From Variovorax sp. YR216 (GTDB lineage Bacteria; Pseudomonadota; Gammaproteobacteria; Burkholderiales; Burkholderiaceae_C), in contig NZ_FNRO01000029.1 of NCBI RefSeq assembly GCF_900107745.1, positions 1-63,872 of the forward strand: 63,872 nucleotides of DNA. The letters run 5' to 3'. Under the pieces are notes generated by a model. It was given only the letters and a program-made list of their open reading frames with translations, had not been told where the DNA came from and ran no database searches. A program made the position numbers and the translations under genes. Below, piece by piece: positions 8,562-17,159 of this stretch; within the stretch, counting starts at the first letter, position 1, and the number at the start of each line of letters is the position of its first letter.

Positions 8562-10673
8562 ATGAGAAAGACAACCTTGGCAGGTTGTGTCGCGATGGCG
8601 TTGCTCGCCGGGTGTGGCGGTGGAAGTTCCTCGAACGTTGCATTGCCCACGACGCCCTCGGCATCGGCCCCGACCGCCGCGCCTGTGTCGACCACCGCGC
8701 CGGTCGCGCAGCCCACCGCGCCCGCTGCCACCCCCAACGCCTTGTTCAAGGTCGGTGCGGCCACGGTCAGCGTCGCGCCCGACGCACCGGTGTACGTCGG
8801 CGGTTACTCGGATCCCGGCAAGCCCCCGATCCAGGTCAGCAACGACCCGCTCGAGGTTCGCGCCTTCGTGGTCGCCAAGGGCGACAAGGCCGTGGCCTTC
8901 GCCGTCGTCGACAGCACCGGCTGGTTCGCCGAGTACCAGGACGCCGACGTCGGCAACGGGCAGTTCGGCTCGCGCGTGGATGCCGCGAAAGCGCTGTCCG
9001 TTCGCGGCTTCAACGTCGACCGCTCGGCGGTGATGGTCTCGACCACGCACTCGCACGCGACGCCGACCCTCGTGGGCATCTGGGGGCTCATGGGTCCGGC
9101 GAACAAGACCTACCTCAAGAAGGTCCACGATGCGGTGGTGCAGGCGGTGGACACCGCAGCGGCCAACCTCAAGACCTCGGAACTCTGGACTGCCAACGGC
9201 GACATCAGCTCCATCATCTGGCAGAACGGCCAGGGCACGGACCATGTCGACGGCTTTGCCGTCGATGCAAGAATGCCCGTCCTTTGGGCGCGCGATCCCG
9301 AGACGGGCGCCACGAACGCGCTGTACGTCAACATCCCCAACCACCCGGACGAATTCCGGCCGTTCAACGGTGCGGTCACGCAGGGCTTCTCGGCCGACGT
9401 GCCCGGCTATGTCCGCCACCAGATGGACGCCACCATCGGCGGCGTCAGTGTCGTCGGCTCGGGAACCCTGGGCCGGCAGGAATCGCCGGGCACGAACGCC
9501 GACTATGCGGAAGTGAGCTACCAGGGGCAGTACGTCCTCAACGCCCTGCGCCTGGCCATGGCCAAGGCGGCGCCGCTGAAGAGCGACACCCTCGGAAGTT
9601 CCGAGACCCTGCTGCCCAGCATCACGGTCGGTACCAACCAATACAACCAGGGCCTGCTCAACCTGATGAAGTACAACGCGCCGGCCGCGGGCCTGGGCGG
9701 GCCGAGCTGCAATGCGGCGCTGGGCGGCAACTGCTCCGTTCCGCGCGCGCTGACGGCGCCCTGGTGCGTGGGCAATTGCTCGGTCGGCGGCAGCGGGTCG
9801 ACATCGCTCGGCACCTACACGACGGCGCTGAGAATCGGCCCTCTGCTCTACATCAGCAACCCGGGTGAAGCCTTCGCGGAAGTCAATGACACCGTCCGCG
9901 GCGAGGTGCTCGATGCGCAGTCGGTCAATGTCGTAGGACTGGCGGGTGACTTCCTGGGCTACAACTGGTCGCCGAGCGACTACACCACCCTGCAGTTCGG
10001 GTCCGGCGACTTCGCGAAGTACAACGTCGGCCCGGACCTGGCGCAACTCACTGCCGATGGCGCCTATGCCAATGCAGCCGCGCTCGGCTTCACGGTCAAG
10101 CCCGCCAAGGACGTCGTGAAGGCGGCCTACGACAGCTCGGTGGCCAACCTGCCCGGCATCCAGTTCTATTCGACCCGGATCGCCTCGACGCCGACGAGCA
10201 TCAGCTTCTATGGCTCCACAGCGCAACCCCAGAGCAACTTCCAGCAGCCGAACCATGTGCTGAGCGCGATCGCCTGGGACTTCGGCGACAACTCCGGCGC
10301 TGTCACCTCGAACAGCCAGGATCGCCTGTCCCACGCCTTCACGACACCCGGCTCCTACAAGGTCACGGCCAAGGTCACCGACAGCAACACCGGGAACTCC
10401 CGCTCCTGGAGCCAGACGCTCACGATCCTTCCGGCCTTTTCCGTCGCGATCAACGCGGTGGTTTCGGACGTCGACGCGACCAAGACGCAACTGAGTCTGC
10501 GGGGCACCGGCGGCCAGGGCCAGTTGCTGGCGGCCCGCTGGAGCTGTCCCGATGGAGAGACGCCTCAGGGCCTGACCGCGGTGTGCAACCGGCTGCCGCG
10601 CAACGGCATCGTCGAGGTCACTGCCTGGGATGGCGCGGGCAATTCGGCGATGTCGCAGACGCAGGTGCCTTGA
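8562..10673 (+). CDS. Lipoprotein with ceramidase-like and PKD domains
   Basis: A 703-aa predicted lipoprotein: signal peptide with lipobox LLAGC (Cys18), then a Ser/Thr/Pro/Ala-rich linker to about residue 60. The main region resembles neutral/alkaline ceramidases: FKVGAATVSVAPDAPVYVGG at its start, THSHATP with candidate zinc-binding His residues, and IPNHPDEFRPFNG. A PKD-like domain follows (about 560-620: WDFGDNSG, then HAFTTPGSYKVTAKVTD) and a Cys-containing C-terminal module. Ceramidases hydrolyse the amide bond of ceramide; whether this one does is inference. The ATG at 8562 has GGAG 8 bases upstream. It follows an AraC-type regulator gene, which may control it. Confidence 0.72.
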   Translation: MRKTTLAGCVAMALLAGCGGGSSSNVALPTTPSASAPTAAPVSTTAPVAQPTAPAATPNALFKVGAATVSVAPDAPVYVGGYSDPGKPPIQVSNDPLEVRAFVVAKGDKAVAFAVVDSTGWFAEYQDADVGNGQFGSRVDAAKALSVRGFNVDRSAVMVSTTHSHATPTLVGIWGLMGPANKTYLKKVHDAVVQAVDTAAANLKTSELWTANGDISSIIWQNGQGTDHVDGFAVDARMPVLWARDPETGATNALYVNIPNHPDEFRPFNGAVTQGFSADVPGYVRHQMDATIGGVSVVGSGTLGRQESPGTNADYAEVSYQGQYVLNALRLAMAKAAPLKSDTLGSSETLLPSITVGTNQYNQGLLNLMKYNAPAAGLGGPSCNAALGGNCSVPRALTAPWCVGNCSVGGSGSTSLGTYTTALRIGPLLYISNPGEAFAEVNDTVRGEVLDAQSVNVVGLAGDFLGYNWSPSDYTTLQFGSGDFAKYNVGPDLAQLTADGAYANAAALGFTVKPAKDVVKAAYDSSVANLPGIQFYSTRIASTPTSISFYGSTAQPQSNFQQPNHVLSAIAWDFGDNSGAVTSNSQDRLSHAFTTPGSYKVTAKVTDSNTGNSRSWSQTLTILPAFSVAINAVVSDVDATKTQLSLRGTGGQGQLLAARWSCPDGETPQGLTAVCNRLPRNGIVEVTAWDGAGNSAMSQTQVP

Positions 10674-10975
10674 GGAGGTGAGGCCTCGACGCAGGCGGGT
10701 GCAGTAGCGCTGGCATACTGCGCGCGTCGCGTCGAAAAAGGGCGCGATCGGGATTGGTCTCCCGTGCAATCTCTGCGGCGAAGGTCGCAGTTCTGTCTGC
10801 AAGGTTTTGCGGCCTCGCCGCGTCGTGCCCCCTTATGGCGGCTCGACGGGCGGGCGCGAGCCCGGCCGGTTTCTCGCAAGAGGTTGCCCGGTAGACCAAC
10901 TCGTCGAGCTGCCGCCCTCGATTGGTCTCGCGGGCGGCGGTTTCTGCAAACCGCAACCTCAGGGAGGCCGAAAAA
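10674..10975 (+). other. Structured leader upstream of the small basic protein gene
   Basis: This 302-bp stretch has no credible gene but is rich in symmetry. A GATTGGTCTC direct repeat occurs near 10754 and 10920. AGACCAA (10893-10899) can pair with TTGGTCT (10922-10928). A 7-bp perfect stem GCGGTTT-CTGC-AAACCGC (10937-10954) ends 6 bases before the ribosome site AGGGAGG (10961-10967). A structured 5' leader that controls translation is plausible but unproven. Confidence 0.45.
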
Positions 10976-11329
10976 ATGGCCAAGACAGATCGCAAAGGTG
11001 GGCGTTCGCCCAACGTTTCCAAGTCCGGCAAGCGCAAAGCGGTCGGGCGCCGACGCTCGACGAATGCCGCGTTCCGGAAGTCAGCGAGGAGGAAGGTCAG
11101 CGATGCCGCGCTGCTCGTCGAAGACGAGTTCAACAACTTGCGCGCGGCGCATCGCGCGTACGACTGCGTGCAGAACCTCTTGACGCCCCTCAGCCCGCTG
11201 GAAGTGGATGAGTTCCGCATCCACCCGCTCGAGCTGAGCGCATTGATGGAGGTGGTCAATGCGGAGATGGTGCGGCGCATACAGACGGTGACCGATGCGA
11301 TTGAGTCGGTGCGGGAGGCGTTGCACTGA
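10976..11329 (+). CDS. Small basic protein of unknown function (117 aa)
   Basis: Not recognised with certainty. The first 45 residues are very basic (MAKTDRKGGRSPNVSKSGKR, then RRRSTNAAFRKSARRK) and probably disordered; the rest is predicted helical and ends MEVVNAEMVRRIQTVTDAIE, a pattern reminiscent of short DUF3077/DUF6124-like helical proteins, though that link is weak. The ATG has a near-perfect AGGGAGG 8 bases upstream, and a broken paralogue 3.9 kb away argues that it is a real protein family. The basic tail suggests nucleic-acid binding. No membrane segment or signal peptide. It stands alone between the ceramidase-like lipoprotein and a long non-coding stretch. Confidence 0.65.
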   Translation: MAKTDRKGGRSPNVSKSGKRKAVGRRRSTNAAFRKSARRKVSDAALLVEDEFNNLRAAHRAYDCVQNLLTPLSPLEVDEFRIHPLELSALMEVVNAEMVRRIQTVTDAIESVREALH

Positions 11330-11886
11330 GAGTCGATTGAAGCCCGGTCGCAACTGGCGACTGGGCTGATCGTTCAACGTTGGTTGGAGCGTCTGCCTGC
11401 GGCGCGCTTCGGCCTCCTGTCGGTGCGCGACGAAGCGGCAGTCGCCGTGCGCTGTCGTTGCGTGTTTACCGCTTCAGACTGGGGTGCTGGCATTCGCTTG
11501 GGAGTTGTGGATGTCGCAGATGGGGCCCGTTGCGGTCCTCGTGCCCGGCGAAGAGCAGTCGTTCGGCCATGGTGTTCGTTGGCCACATCGCTGGCCGACA
11601 CACGGGCGTGACGCACCTCATCTAACGGACCGGAGCACTGGCCAAGTGCCTATTGCCGCGCGGTCGCGAACGCGATGGGGCACCTTGATGTGAAGGGACG
11701 GATGCGGGACTCCTCCAGTGCGGGAAGCCATACGGTCCGGACCGCACTGGAGACGGAGGCTGACCGCTATGCGTCTATACCTGCCTGGTGGTGTGCTACG
11801 TACTGAGCTTGCTCACCTAAGGAAACCCTAGAATCGACACCTTGGCACCAGCCTCAAATCGACGACAACAACAGCAGGAGACCAGC
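11330..11886. other. 557-bp stretch without a recognisable gene
   Basis: Short open frames exist on both strands but none has a ribosome site, family resemblance or convincing codon pattern. The one clear structure is an 11-bp inverted repeat at 11713-11752. The right end contains the ribosome site (AGGAG, 11876-11880) and promoter region of the Bug receptor gene. The stretch may be decayed mobile or accessory DNA; nothing in it proves that. Confidence 0.5.
11713..11752. repeat. Inverted repeat with 11-bp perfect arms
   Basis: CTCCAGTGCGG (11713-11723) and CCGCACTGGAG (11742-11752) are perfect inverted arms around an 18-base spacer that itself holds part of the palindrome CGGTCCGGACCG. It lies about 135 bp upstream of the Bug receptor gene. 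It could be an operator, a transcript hairpin or an element end. No T-run follows. Confidence 0.6.
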
Positions 11887-12855
11887 ATGTTCCGTCGCAG
11901 TGGTTTGACCCTCGGCGCGCTGGCCCTTTGCGCCACCGCCGCGCATGCACAGTCCGTCTATCCCAACAAACCCATTCACCTGCTCGTGCCTTTTGCGCCG
12001 GGTGGCACCACCGACCTGATCGCGCGTATCGTGGCCGGCCCGCTGGGCCGAGAGCTGGGCCAACCCATAGTGGTGGATAACAAGGGCGGTGGCGGCGGCA
12101 GCATCGGTGCGGCCGAGACGGCGCGCGCAACGCCCGACGGCTACAACCTCGGTGTGGCTACCGTGTCCACTACGGCAACCAATCCAGCGATCAACCCAAA
12201 GATCCCGTACAACGTCGCCACGGACTTCACGCCCATCATCAATATCGCGGCCACGCCCAACGTGATCGCAGCCAACACCAAGCTCCCCTTTCACGACTAC
12301 AAGGGCTTCCTCGCCGCTGTGAAGAGCGAGCCTGGCAAGTACACCTATGCCACGCCGGGCACCGGCAGCATCACGCACCTGATGATGGAGATGTTCAAGC
12401 TCTCCACCCACACCGAAATCGTGCACGTGCCCTACCGCGGCTCGGGCCCCGCGCTCAACGATGCAGTAGCCGGCCAGGTGCCGTTGATCTTCGACAACCT
12501 GCCCTTGTCCTTGCCCTTCATCAAGGACAAGCGCCTCATCGCCCTGGTCGTGGCCGCGCCGAACCGCTTGCCCAGCATGCCGGACGTGCCCACCTTCAAG
12601 GAGGTGGGCCTGGAAGAAGTGAACCGCATGGCCTACTACGGCCTCGTGGGCCCCAAGGGCCTGCCCAAGGACATTGTTGACAAGATCAACGCCGCAACGC
12701 GCAAGGTACTGCAGGACCCCGCCATCCGCAAACGCATCGAGGAGACGGATTCCATCATCATGGCCGACACGCCCGAGGCTTTCGCCAAGCAGATGCAGGA
12801 AGAGCTCGCGGTCTACAAGAACGTGGTCGTCAAGCAGAAGCTCACTCTAGACTGA
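11887..12855 (+). CDS. Bug-family (TctC-like) periplasmic solute-binding protein
   Basis: A 322-aa tricarboxylate-transporter-type receptor. A signal peptide (residues 1 to about 21, ending AHAQ) is followed by the family signatures YPNKPIHLLVPFAPGGTTD, VVDNKGGGGGSIGA, YTYATPGTGSITHL and VHVPYRGSGPALND. These proteins bind carboxylates or related small organics in the periplasm; Burkholderiales carry dozens, most without linked transporter genes, as here. AGGAG lies 6 bases before the ATG. No catabolic gene adjoins it, so the ligand cannot be inferred. Confidence 0.9.
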   Translation: MFRRSGLTLGALALCATAAHAQSVYPNKPIHLLVPFAPGGTTDLIARIVAGPLGRELGQPIVVDNKGGGGGSIGAAETARATPDGYNLGVATVSTTATNPAINPKIPYNVATDFTPIINIAATPNVIAANTKLPFHDYKGFLAAVKSEPGKYTYATPGTGSITHLMMEMFKLSTHTEIVHVPYRGSGPALNDAVAGQVPLIFDNLPLSLPFIKDKRLIALVVAAPNRLPSMPDVPTFKEVGLEEVNRMAYYGLVGPKGLPKDIVDKINAATRKVLQDPAIRKRIEETDSIIMADTPEAFAKQMQEELAVYKNVVVKQKLTLD

Positions 12856-12956
12856 TGCGCAGCGCCGCGAGGGCGGCCTGGTTGCGGACGGAGAACTCCT
12901 CCCAGAAGCAGTCGTTTGCGCCATCTGCCCCGCACGGTGTTCAGCAAAAGTCAGAC

Positions 12957-13472
12957 CTATTCGGGACGTGCTCGCAGCACCTCGTCAAAAAGCTGGAGCA
13001 GGTGCCGCGCGAACATGTCCATGTTCGTCGCGCGCTCGACACCCCCTGTTTCGATGGTCTTAGCCACGGACGTCGCGCCGACGACCGCGAGACACACTCG
13101 ACCGGGTGGGTCCCCATACGGACTGCCGGACGGGCCTGAAGCACCACTTTCGCTGAGACCCCAGGTTGCGCGGTGACTATCGCGGATCCGCCCAGCGACA
13201 AGCAGGGCGTAGGGCTCGGTTTCACCACGCATGCCCGCGAGGTCGGCCGCGGTCAGGCCTAAAAGTGCCCGGCCAGCTCGCCTCGAATAGACGACGGCAC
13301 CTCCGAGGTAGAACGCGGATGCCCCGGGTATCGCAAGAAGCGATGCGGACACGAGCCCTCCTGCAGAAGATTCAACGACCGCGACCGACTCTCCCCGCCT
13401 GCGCAAACATGCACCCACGCGTTCCGCGAGAACTGCCAGTGCTGGAAGGTCGCCCCCAAGAGATGTATTCAT
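12957..13472 (-). CDS. CinA C-terminal-domain protein (PncC-like nicotinamide-nucleotide amidase family)
   Basis: A 171-aa protein matching the stand-alone CinA C-terminal domain: VAVVESSAGGLVSASLLAIP (family consensus VAxAESCTGG), then FYLGGAVVYS and SGASGPSGSP with GRVCLAVVG. PncC-type members deamidate nicotinamide mononucleotide. Here the usual Cys-Thr after the motif Ser is Ser-Ala, so activity is uncertain. The ATG at 13472 is preferred because homology begins just after it. The gene lies alone in an accessory-looking stretch, facing the Bug receptor gene; a housekeeping copy probably exists elsewhere. Confidence 0.75.
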   Translation of the reverse strand: MNTSLGGDLPALAVLAERVGACLRRRGESVAVVESSAGGLVSASLLAIPGASAFYLGGAVVYSRRAGRALLGLTAADLAGMRGETEPYALLVAGRIRDSHRATWGLSESGASGPSGSPYGDPPGRVCLAVVGATSVAKTIETGGVERATNMDMFARHLLQLFDEVLRARPE

Positions 13473-13708
13473 GGCTATGCCTGCGAACTGAATACATGCT
13501 ACCGACCTATTCGTTGGGCGGTGGCCTCCAACGTCTGCAGTTGGCCCGACAGTAGCCTGTTGCGTTCGCCGGAGCTTCGGACCCTGAGCGGTCTCTTGCA
13601 TCGTCCTAAGCTGACGGTCAGTCAGCGATGGCCAGCACCCCGCTTGTCCCCAATAGGCGATAGGCTAGAACAATTTGCTCCGCAACAACGACTAAAGGAG
13701 ACGGCAGC

Positions 13709-14827
13709 ATGGAACACCTCTATCGTGTAATCACAGCAGTGCTGACCGCGTGGGTCGCCAGCGCGGCAGCCCAGAATCACGACGTGCCGCAGATCCCGTT
13801 CGACTCGGTGCCCAACCCGATTCAAATGCCCAAGGACATGTACCTGGGCGAGGTCAGCGGGGTGGCGCTCAATTCCAAGGGCCACATCTTCGTGCTCAGC
13901 CGCGGCAACACCTCGGGGCCGGCGTATGCAGCGGCTGCCACGCAGCTGATGGAGTTCGACGCCAAGGGCAAGTTCGTCCGTGAGATCGGCAAGAACCTGT
14001 ATGCGTGGTCTTTCGCCCACATGGTGCGGGTGGACAAGGACGATAACGTATGGGTCACCGACAAGGGCTCGGACATGGTCATCAGCTTCGATCCGGCCGG
14101 CCACGTGCGTATGGTGTTCGGCCGCAAGCAGGAGGCCTCGGACAAGGAGACCGGTCCGCTGGAACACCCCAATCCGCCGCTCGCGCCTGACGTCGGCCGT
14201 TTCCGCCAGGTCACCGACATGGCCTGGGACCCTCAGGGGAATGTCTATATCAGCGATGGCTACATCAACTCGCGCGTGGCCAAGGCCGACAGGGACGGCA
14301 ACTGGCTGATGTCGTGGGGCGAGCGCGGCAACAAGCCGGGCGAGCTGCACACGCCGCACAGCATCGCCGCCGACGCCGCCGGCAACATCTACGTGGCTGA
14401 CCGCGGCAACCGGCGCATTCAGGTGTTCGATGGCGAGGGCAAGGTGCTGCGCATCATCAAGATTGATGTGCCGGTCGACCCCGGTGCGCGCCCCGCCATC
14501 GGCAGCAAGCCGGATCTGTCGAAGATCGACGACCCCAGCGTGGTCAACCAGTTGATGATGCCTGGCTCGCCCTGGGTGTTGTGTATCACGCCGCCGGTGG
14601 CGGGCAAGCCGCAGACGCTGTTCGCGTCCGATGCCTTTCCCGGCCGCATCTACAAGATGACGCTGGACGGCCTGGTGCTGGGCGTGCTGGGCGAATCTGG
14701 CAAACAACTGAAGCAGTTCGGCTGGATCCACGGCATGGCCTGCCCCAACGAGAATACGCTGTACGTGGGTGAGTTGCTGAACTGGCGCGTCCAGAAGCTG
14801 TTGCTGCATCCTCTCGCTGCCAAATGA
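13709..14827 (+). CDS. Secreted NHL-repeat beta-propeller protein
   Basis: A 372-aa protein with a signal peptide (about residues 1-21, ending SAAAQ) and repeated NHL-type blades, such as VSGVALNSKGHIFVLSRGN, MVRVDKDDNVWVTDKGSDMV, MAWDPQGNVYISDGYINSRV and IAADAAGNIYVADRGNRRIQ. This arrangement resembles the peptidyl-alpha-hydroxyglycine lyase-like family of bacteria, whose real substrates are mostly unknown. AAAGGAG lies 8 bases upstream of the ATG. It is transcribed alone. Export to the periplasm is predicted; enzymatic function is not shown. Confidence 0.8.
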   Translation: MEHLYRVITAVLTAWVASAAAQNHDVPQIPFDSVPNPIQMPKDMYLGEVSGVALNSKGHIFVLSRGNTSGPAYAAAATQLMEFDAKGKFVREIGKNLYAWSFAHMVRVDKDDNVWVTDKGSDMVISFDPAGHVRMVFGRKQEASDKETGPLEHPNPPLAPDVGRFRQVTDMAWDPQGNVYISDGYINSRVAKADRDGNWLMSWGERGNKPGELHTPHSIAADAAGNIYVADRGNRRIQVFDGEGKVLRIIKIDVPVDPGARPAIGSKPDLSKIDDPSVVNQLMMPGSPWVLCITPPVAGKPQTLFASDAFPGRIYKMTLDGLVLGVLGESGKQLKQFGWIHGMACPNENTLYVGELLNWRVQKLLLHPLAAK

Positions 14828-14996
14828 ACACGGTCGGCGTCGCGCGCCGGCGCGTCAGCCTGTTGCAGGGAGTCAAACGGCAGCGGCGGATAGCGACGCG
14901 CTGGAGGAAATGCGGTTGTTCTACGTTGGGGCGGCACGCGCGACGTCGCGGCTCATCGTTGCCAACGCGGTGCCGAACCAAGACCCTGCGCCGCCA

Positions 14997-16952
14997 TCAA
15001 GGCAAGCGCACTTCCGCCGTTGCCAGAGAAGCACGGTCATCGGCCCCTCCCACAATCAGCACATTCCCGTTCGTCAGCAGCGTCGCGGTATGGAAGTACC
15101 GCGGCTGAATCATCGCCCCGGTGCGGGTCCACTGCCCACTCGCAGCGTCGTACACCTCCGTCGAAGCCAGCGTGGTGCCGCTGCTGTCGTATCCCCCCGC
15201 ACTCAGCACCCTGCCATCGTCCAACAACGTCGCCGTGGCGCCGGTGCGGCCGGCGCTCATCGCGCCGGTGGCCGTCCAGGCACCCGTGGCGGGGTCGTAG
15301 CGTTCCGCCGTCGCGAGAGAGCCGCCGCCAGCGGCGCCGCCGTTTCCTCCGGTCACCAGCACCGTGCCGTCCGGCAGCAGGGTCGCGGTATGCGTCAGCC
15401 GGGCGGCAATCATCGCCGCGGTGGCGGTCCACTGGCCGGTGGCAGGCTGGTAGACCTCCGCCGCCGCGAGCGGGCTGCCGTTGGTTCCGCCCGCCACCAG
15501 CACCCGGCCATCCGGCAGCAAGGTCGCGGTGAACACGCTGCGAGCGGCGTTCATGGTGCCGGTGGCCGTCCACTGGCCGGTGGCTGGATCGAACAGTTCC
15601 GCCGAGGCGAGGAAGCTGCCGCTGGTTCCGCCCGCGACCAGCACCCGGCCGTCCGCCAGCAGCGTCGCGGTGTGGCCGCTGCGGGCTACGCTCATGGCGC
15701 CCGCCGAAGACCACTGGCCGGTGGCGGGGTTGTAAATCTCCGCGGACGAGCGGAAGGCGCCGCCGAGATCCTCGCCTCCCGCGACCAGCACGCGGCCATC
15801 CTGCAGCAGGGTCGCGGTGTGGAAGAAGCGGGTGGTGCTCATGGAGCCGGTGGTCGTCGGCTGCCCGGTGCCAGGCACGTAGAGCAACGCGCTGGCCAGG
15901 GTGTCGATGTCGTTGTAGCCCCCGGCGACAAGCACCTGGCCGGAGTTCAGCAGGGTCGCGGTGTGGTTGGTGCGCGCGCTGCTCATGCCGCCGACCGGTA
16001 CGCCCGTGCCGGGAAGCACGACCGCGATGCTGACCGTCGCGGAGACCGCGCCCGCCGCGTTGCTGCCGGTCACCGTGTAGTCGGTGGCAGCGCTCGTGCC
16101 TTGCGGCGTGCCGGAGATGACCCCGGTGGCGGTGTCGATGCTTAGCCCCAAGGGCAACGATGGCGTCGCGAAGAAGTTGGTGATCGGGCCGCCGGTGCTG
16201 CTGGGCAGGTTGGGGGTGATGGGCCTGCCCGTGGCGTACAGGGCATTCGGTTGCTGGTAGCGCAGCGAGCTGGGCGCCACGAGCGGCGGGTCGCGGACTT
16301 CGATCTGCAGCACGGCGCTCGTCGAGCCCGCGCTGTTGCTGGCGGTCACCGTGAAGCTGGCCCGCGCGGCGACCCGGCCGGGCGTGCCGGAAATGACGCC
16401 GGTCACGGGATCCATCGTCAGCCCGTCGGGCAGCGCTGGCTGCACCGCAAAGCTGCCGACGTCGCCGCCGTCGACGGAGGGGTGGTTCGGCGGGATCGGC
16501 TGGCCCGTGATGTAGACGGCATCCTGGTTCTCGAAACTCAGGTTCACCGGGGGCGCTGCCTTGGCCCTGACCTCGATGAGCACGCCTGTCGTCACCGAGC
16601 CCACGAAGTTGATGCCGGTGACGGCGTAGCGCGTCGGGGCGGCCACCACCTTCGGCGTGCCGCTGATGACGCCCGTCGTCGTGTCGATCTGAAGCCCGTC
16701 GGGCAATGCCGGACGGACGACGTACCGGAGGATCTGGCCACCGCTGCTGCTCGGCACGTTCGGCGTGATCTGGCGACCCAGCGTGTAGACGACGGCATTG
16801 CGCTCGTAGTGCAGTCCCGCGGGCGGTGAAGTCGTGCCGGGGATGGGGAAGCCGCCGCCACCGCCGCCACAGGCATTGACGCACAGCAGGGCCAGCATGC
16901 TCAGGGCCCATGCCAGGAGGCGCATGGCGCCTGGCCACGATGTCGTCTTCAT
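14997..16952 (-). CDS. Lipoprotein with three Ig-like (He_PIG) domains and seven Kelch repeats
   Basis: A 651-aa predicted lipoprotein: signal peptide with lipid-modified Cys28 (CVNAC, then a Gly tract). Three Ig-like modules of about 90 residues follow, each with the LP.GL..D..TGVISGTP signature. Then come seven Kelch-type repeats of 47-52 residues (about residues 322-651) with the core HTATLLxDGRVLVAGG and ATGQWTATG. Seven blades would close one beta-propeller. The repeats are also similar at DNA level, so recombination among them is possible. AGGAG sits 8 bases before the ATG. Surface adhesion or carbohydrate binding is a reasonable guess only. Confidence 0.85.
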   Translation of the reverse strand: MKTTSWPGAMRLLAWALSMLALLCVNACGGGGGGFPIPGTTSPPAGLHYERNAVVYTLGRQITPNVPSSSGGQILRYVVRPALPDGLQIDTTTGVISGTPKVVAAPTRYAVTGINFVGSVTTGVLIEVRAKAAPPVNLSFENQDAVYITGQPIPPNHPSVDGGDVGSFAVQPALPDGLTMDPVTGVISGTPGRVAARASFTVTASNSAGSTSAVLQIEVRDPPLVAPSSLRYQQPNALYATGRPITPNLPSSTGGPITNFFATPSLPLGLSIDTATGVISGTPQGTSAATDYTVTGSNAAGAVSATVSIAVVLPGTGVPVGGMSSARTNHTATLLNSGQVLVAGGYNDIDTLASALLYVPGTGQPTTTGSMSTTRFFHTATLLQDGRVLVAGGEDLGGAFRSSAEIYNPATGQWSSAGAMSVARSGHTATLLADGRVLVAGGTSGSFLASAELFDPATGQWTATGTMNAARSVFTATLLPDGRVLVAGGTNGSPLAAAEVYQPATGQWTATAAMIAARLTHTATLLPDGTVLVTGGNGGAAGGGSLATAERYDPATGAWTATGAMSAGRTGATATLLDDGRVLSAGGYDSSGTTLASTEVYDAASGQWTRTGAMIQPRYFHTATLLTNGNVLIVGGADDRASLATAEVRLP

Positions 16953-17049
16953 GCCGGCTCTCCTGTCCCTTCAAAGGGGGCGGCAGTATGAGCCGGGGCG
17001 CTGGTGGCTGTCCAGCGGTGTGTTTTTGTGCGTACCCACAGCACAAGGG

Positions 17050-17095
17050 CTGTATATCGAAAATACAGAGTTTGAGCTGTATTTAAAAAATACAA
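17050..17095. promoter_or_regulatory. Probable HipB operators: two CTGTAT-N7-ATACAG sites
   Basis: CTGTAT (17050-17055) pairs with ATACAG (17063-17068); CTGTAT (17077-17082) pairs with ATACAA (17090-17095). Both have 6-base arms and a 7-base spacer, with centres 27 bp apart. A third half-site ATACAG is at 17117-17122, again 27 bp further on, within sequence where ATGCGTAA is also repeated every 27 bp. The region is AT-rich and lies 65-110 bp before hipB, as expected for autorepression by HipB or HipAB. Confidence 0.75.
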
Positions 17096-17159
17096 ATTAC
17101 AATGCGTAAAAACGAAATACAGCCTAAGATGCGTAAGTCGTCAATCCCCAGAGGCACCC

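Noticed and set aside
11380..11693. Short plus- and minus-strand frames in the non-coding stretch
   Set aside because: No ribosome site, no recognisable fold, and Arg-rich compositions typical of random GC-rich frames.
11690..11820. Possible group II intron or insertion-sequence end
   Set aside because: The 11-bp inverted repeat is real, but no domain V-like hairpin, reverse transcriptase, transposase or target duplication could be seen.
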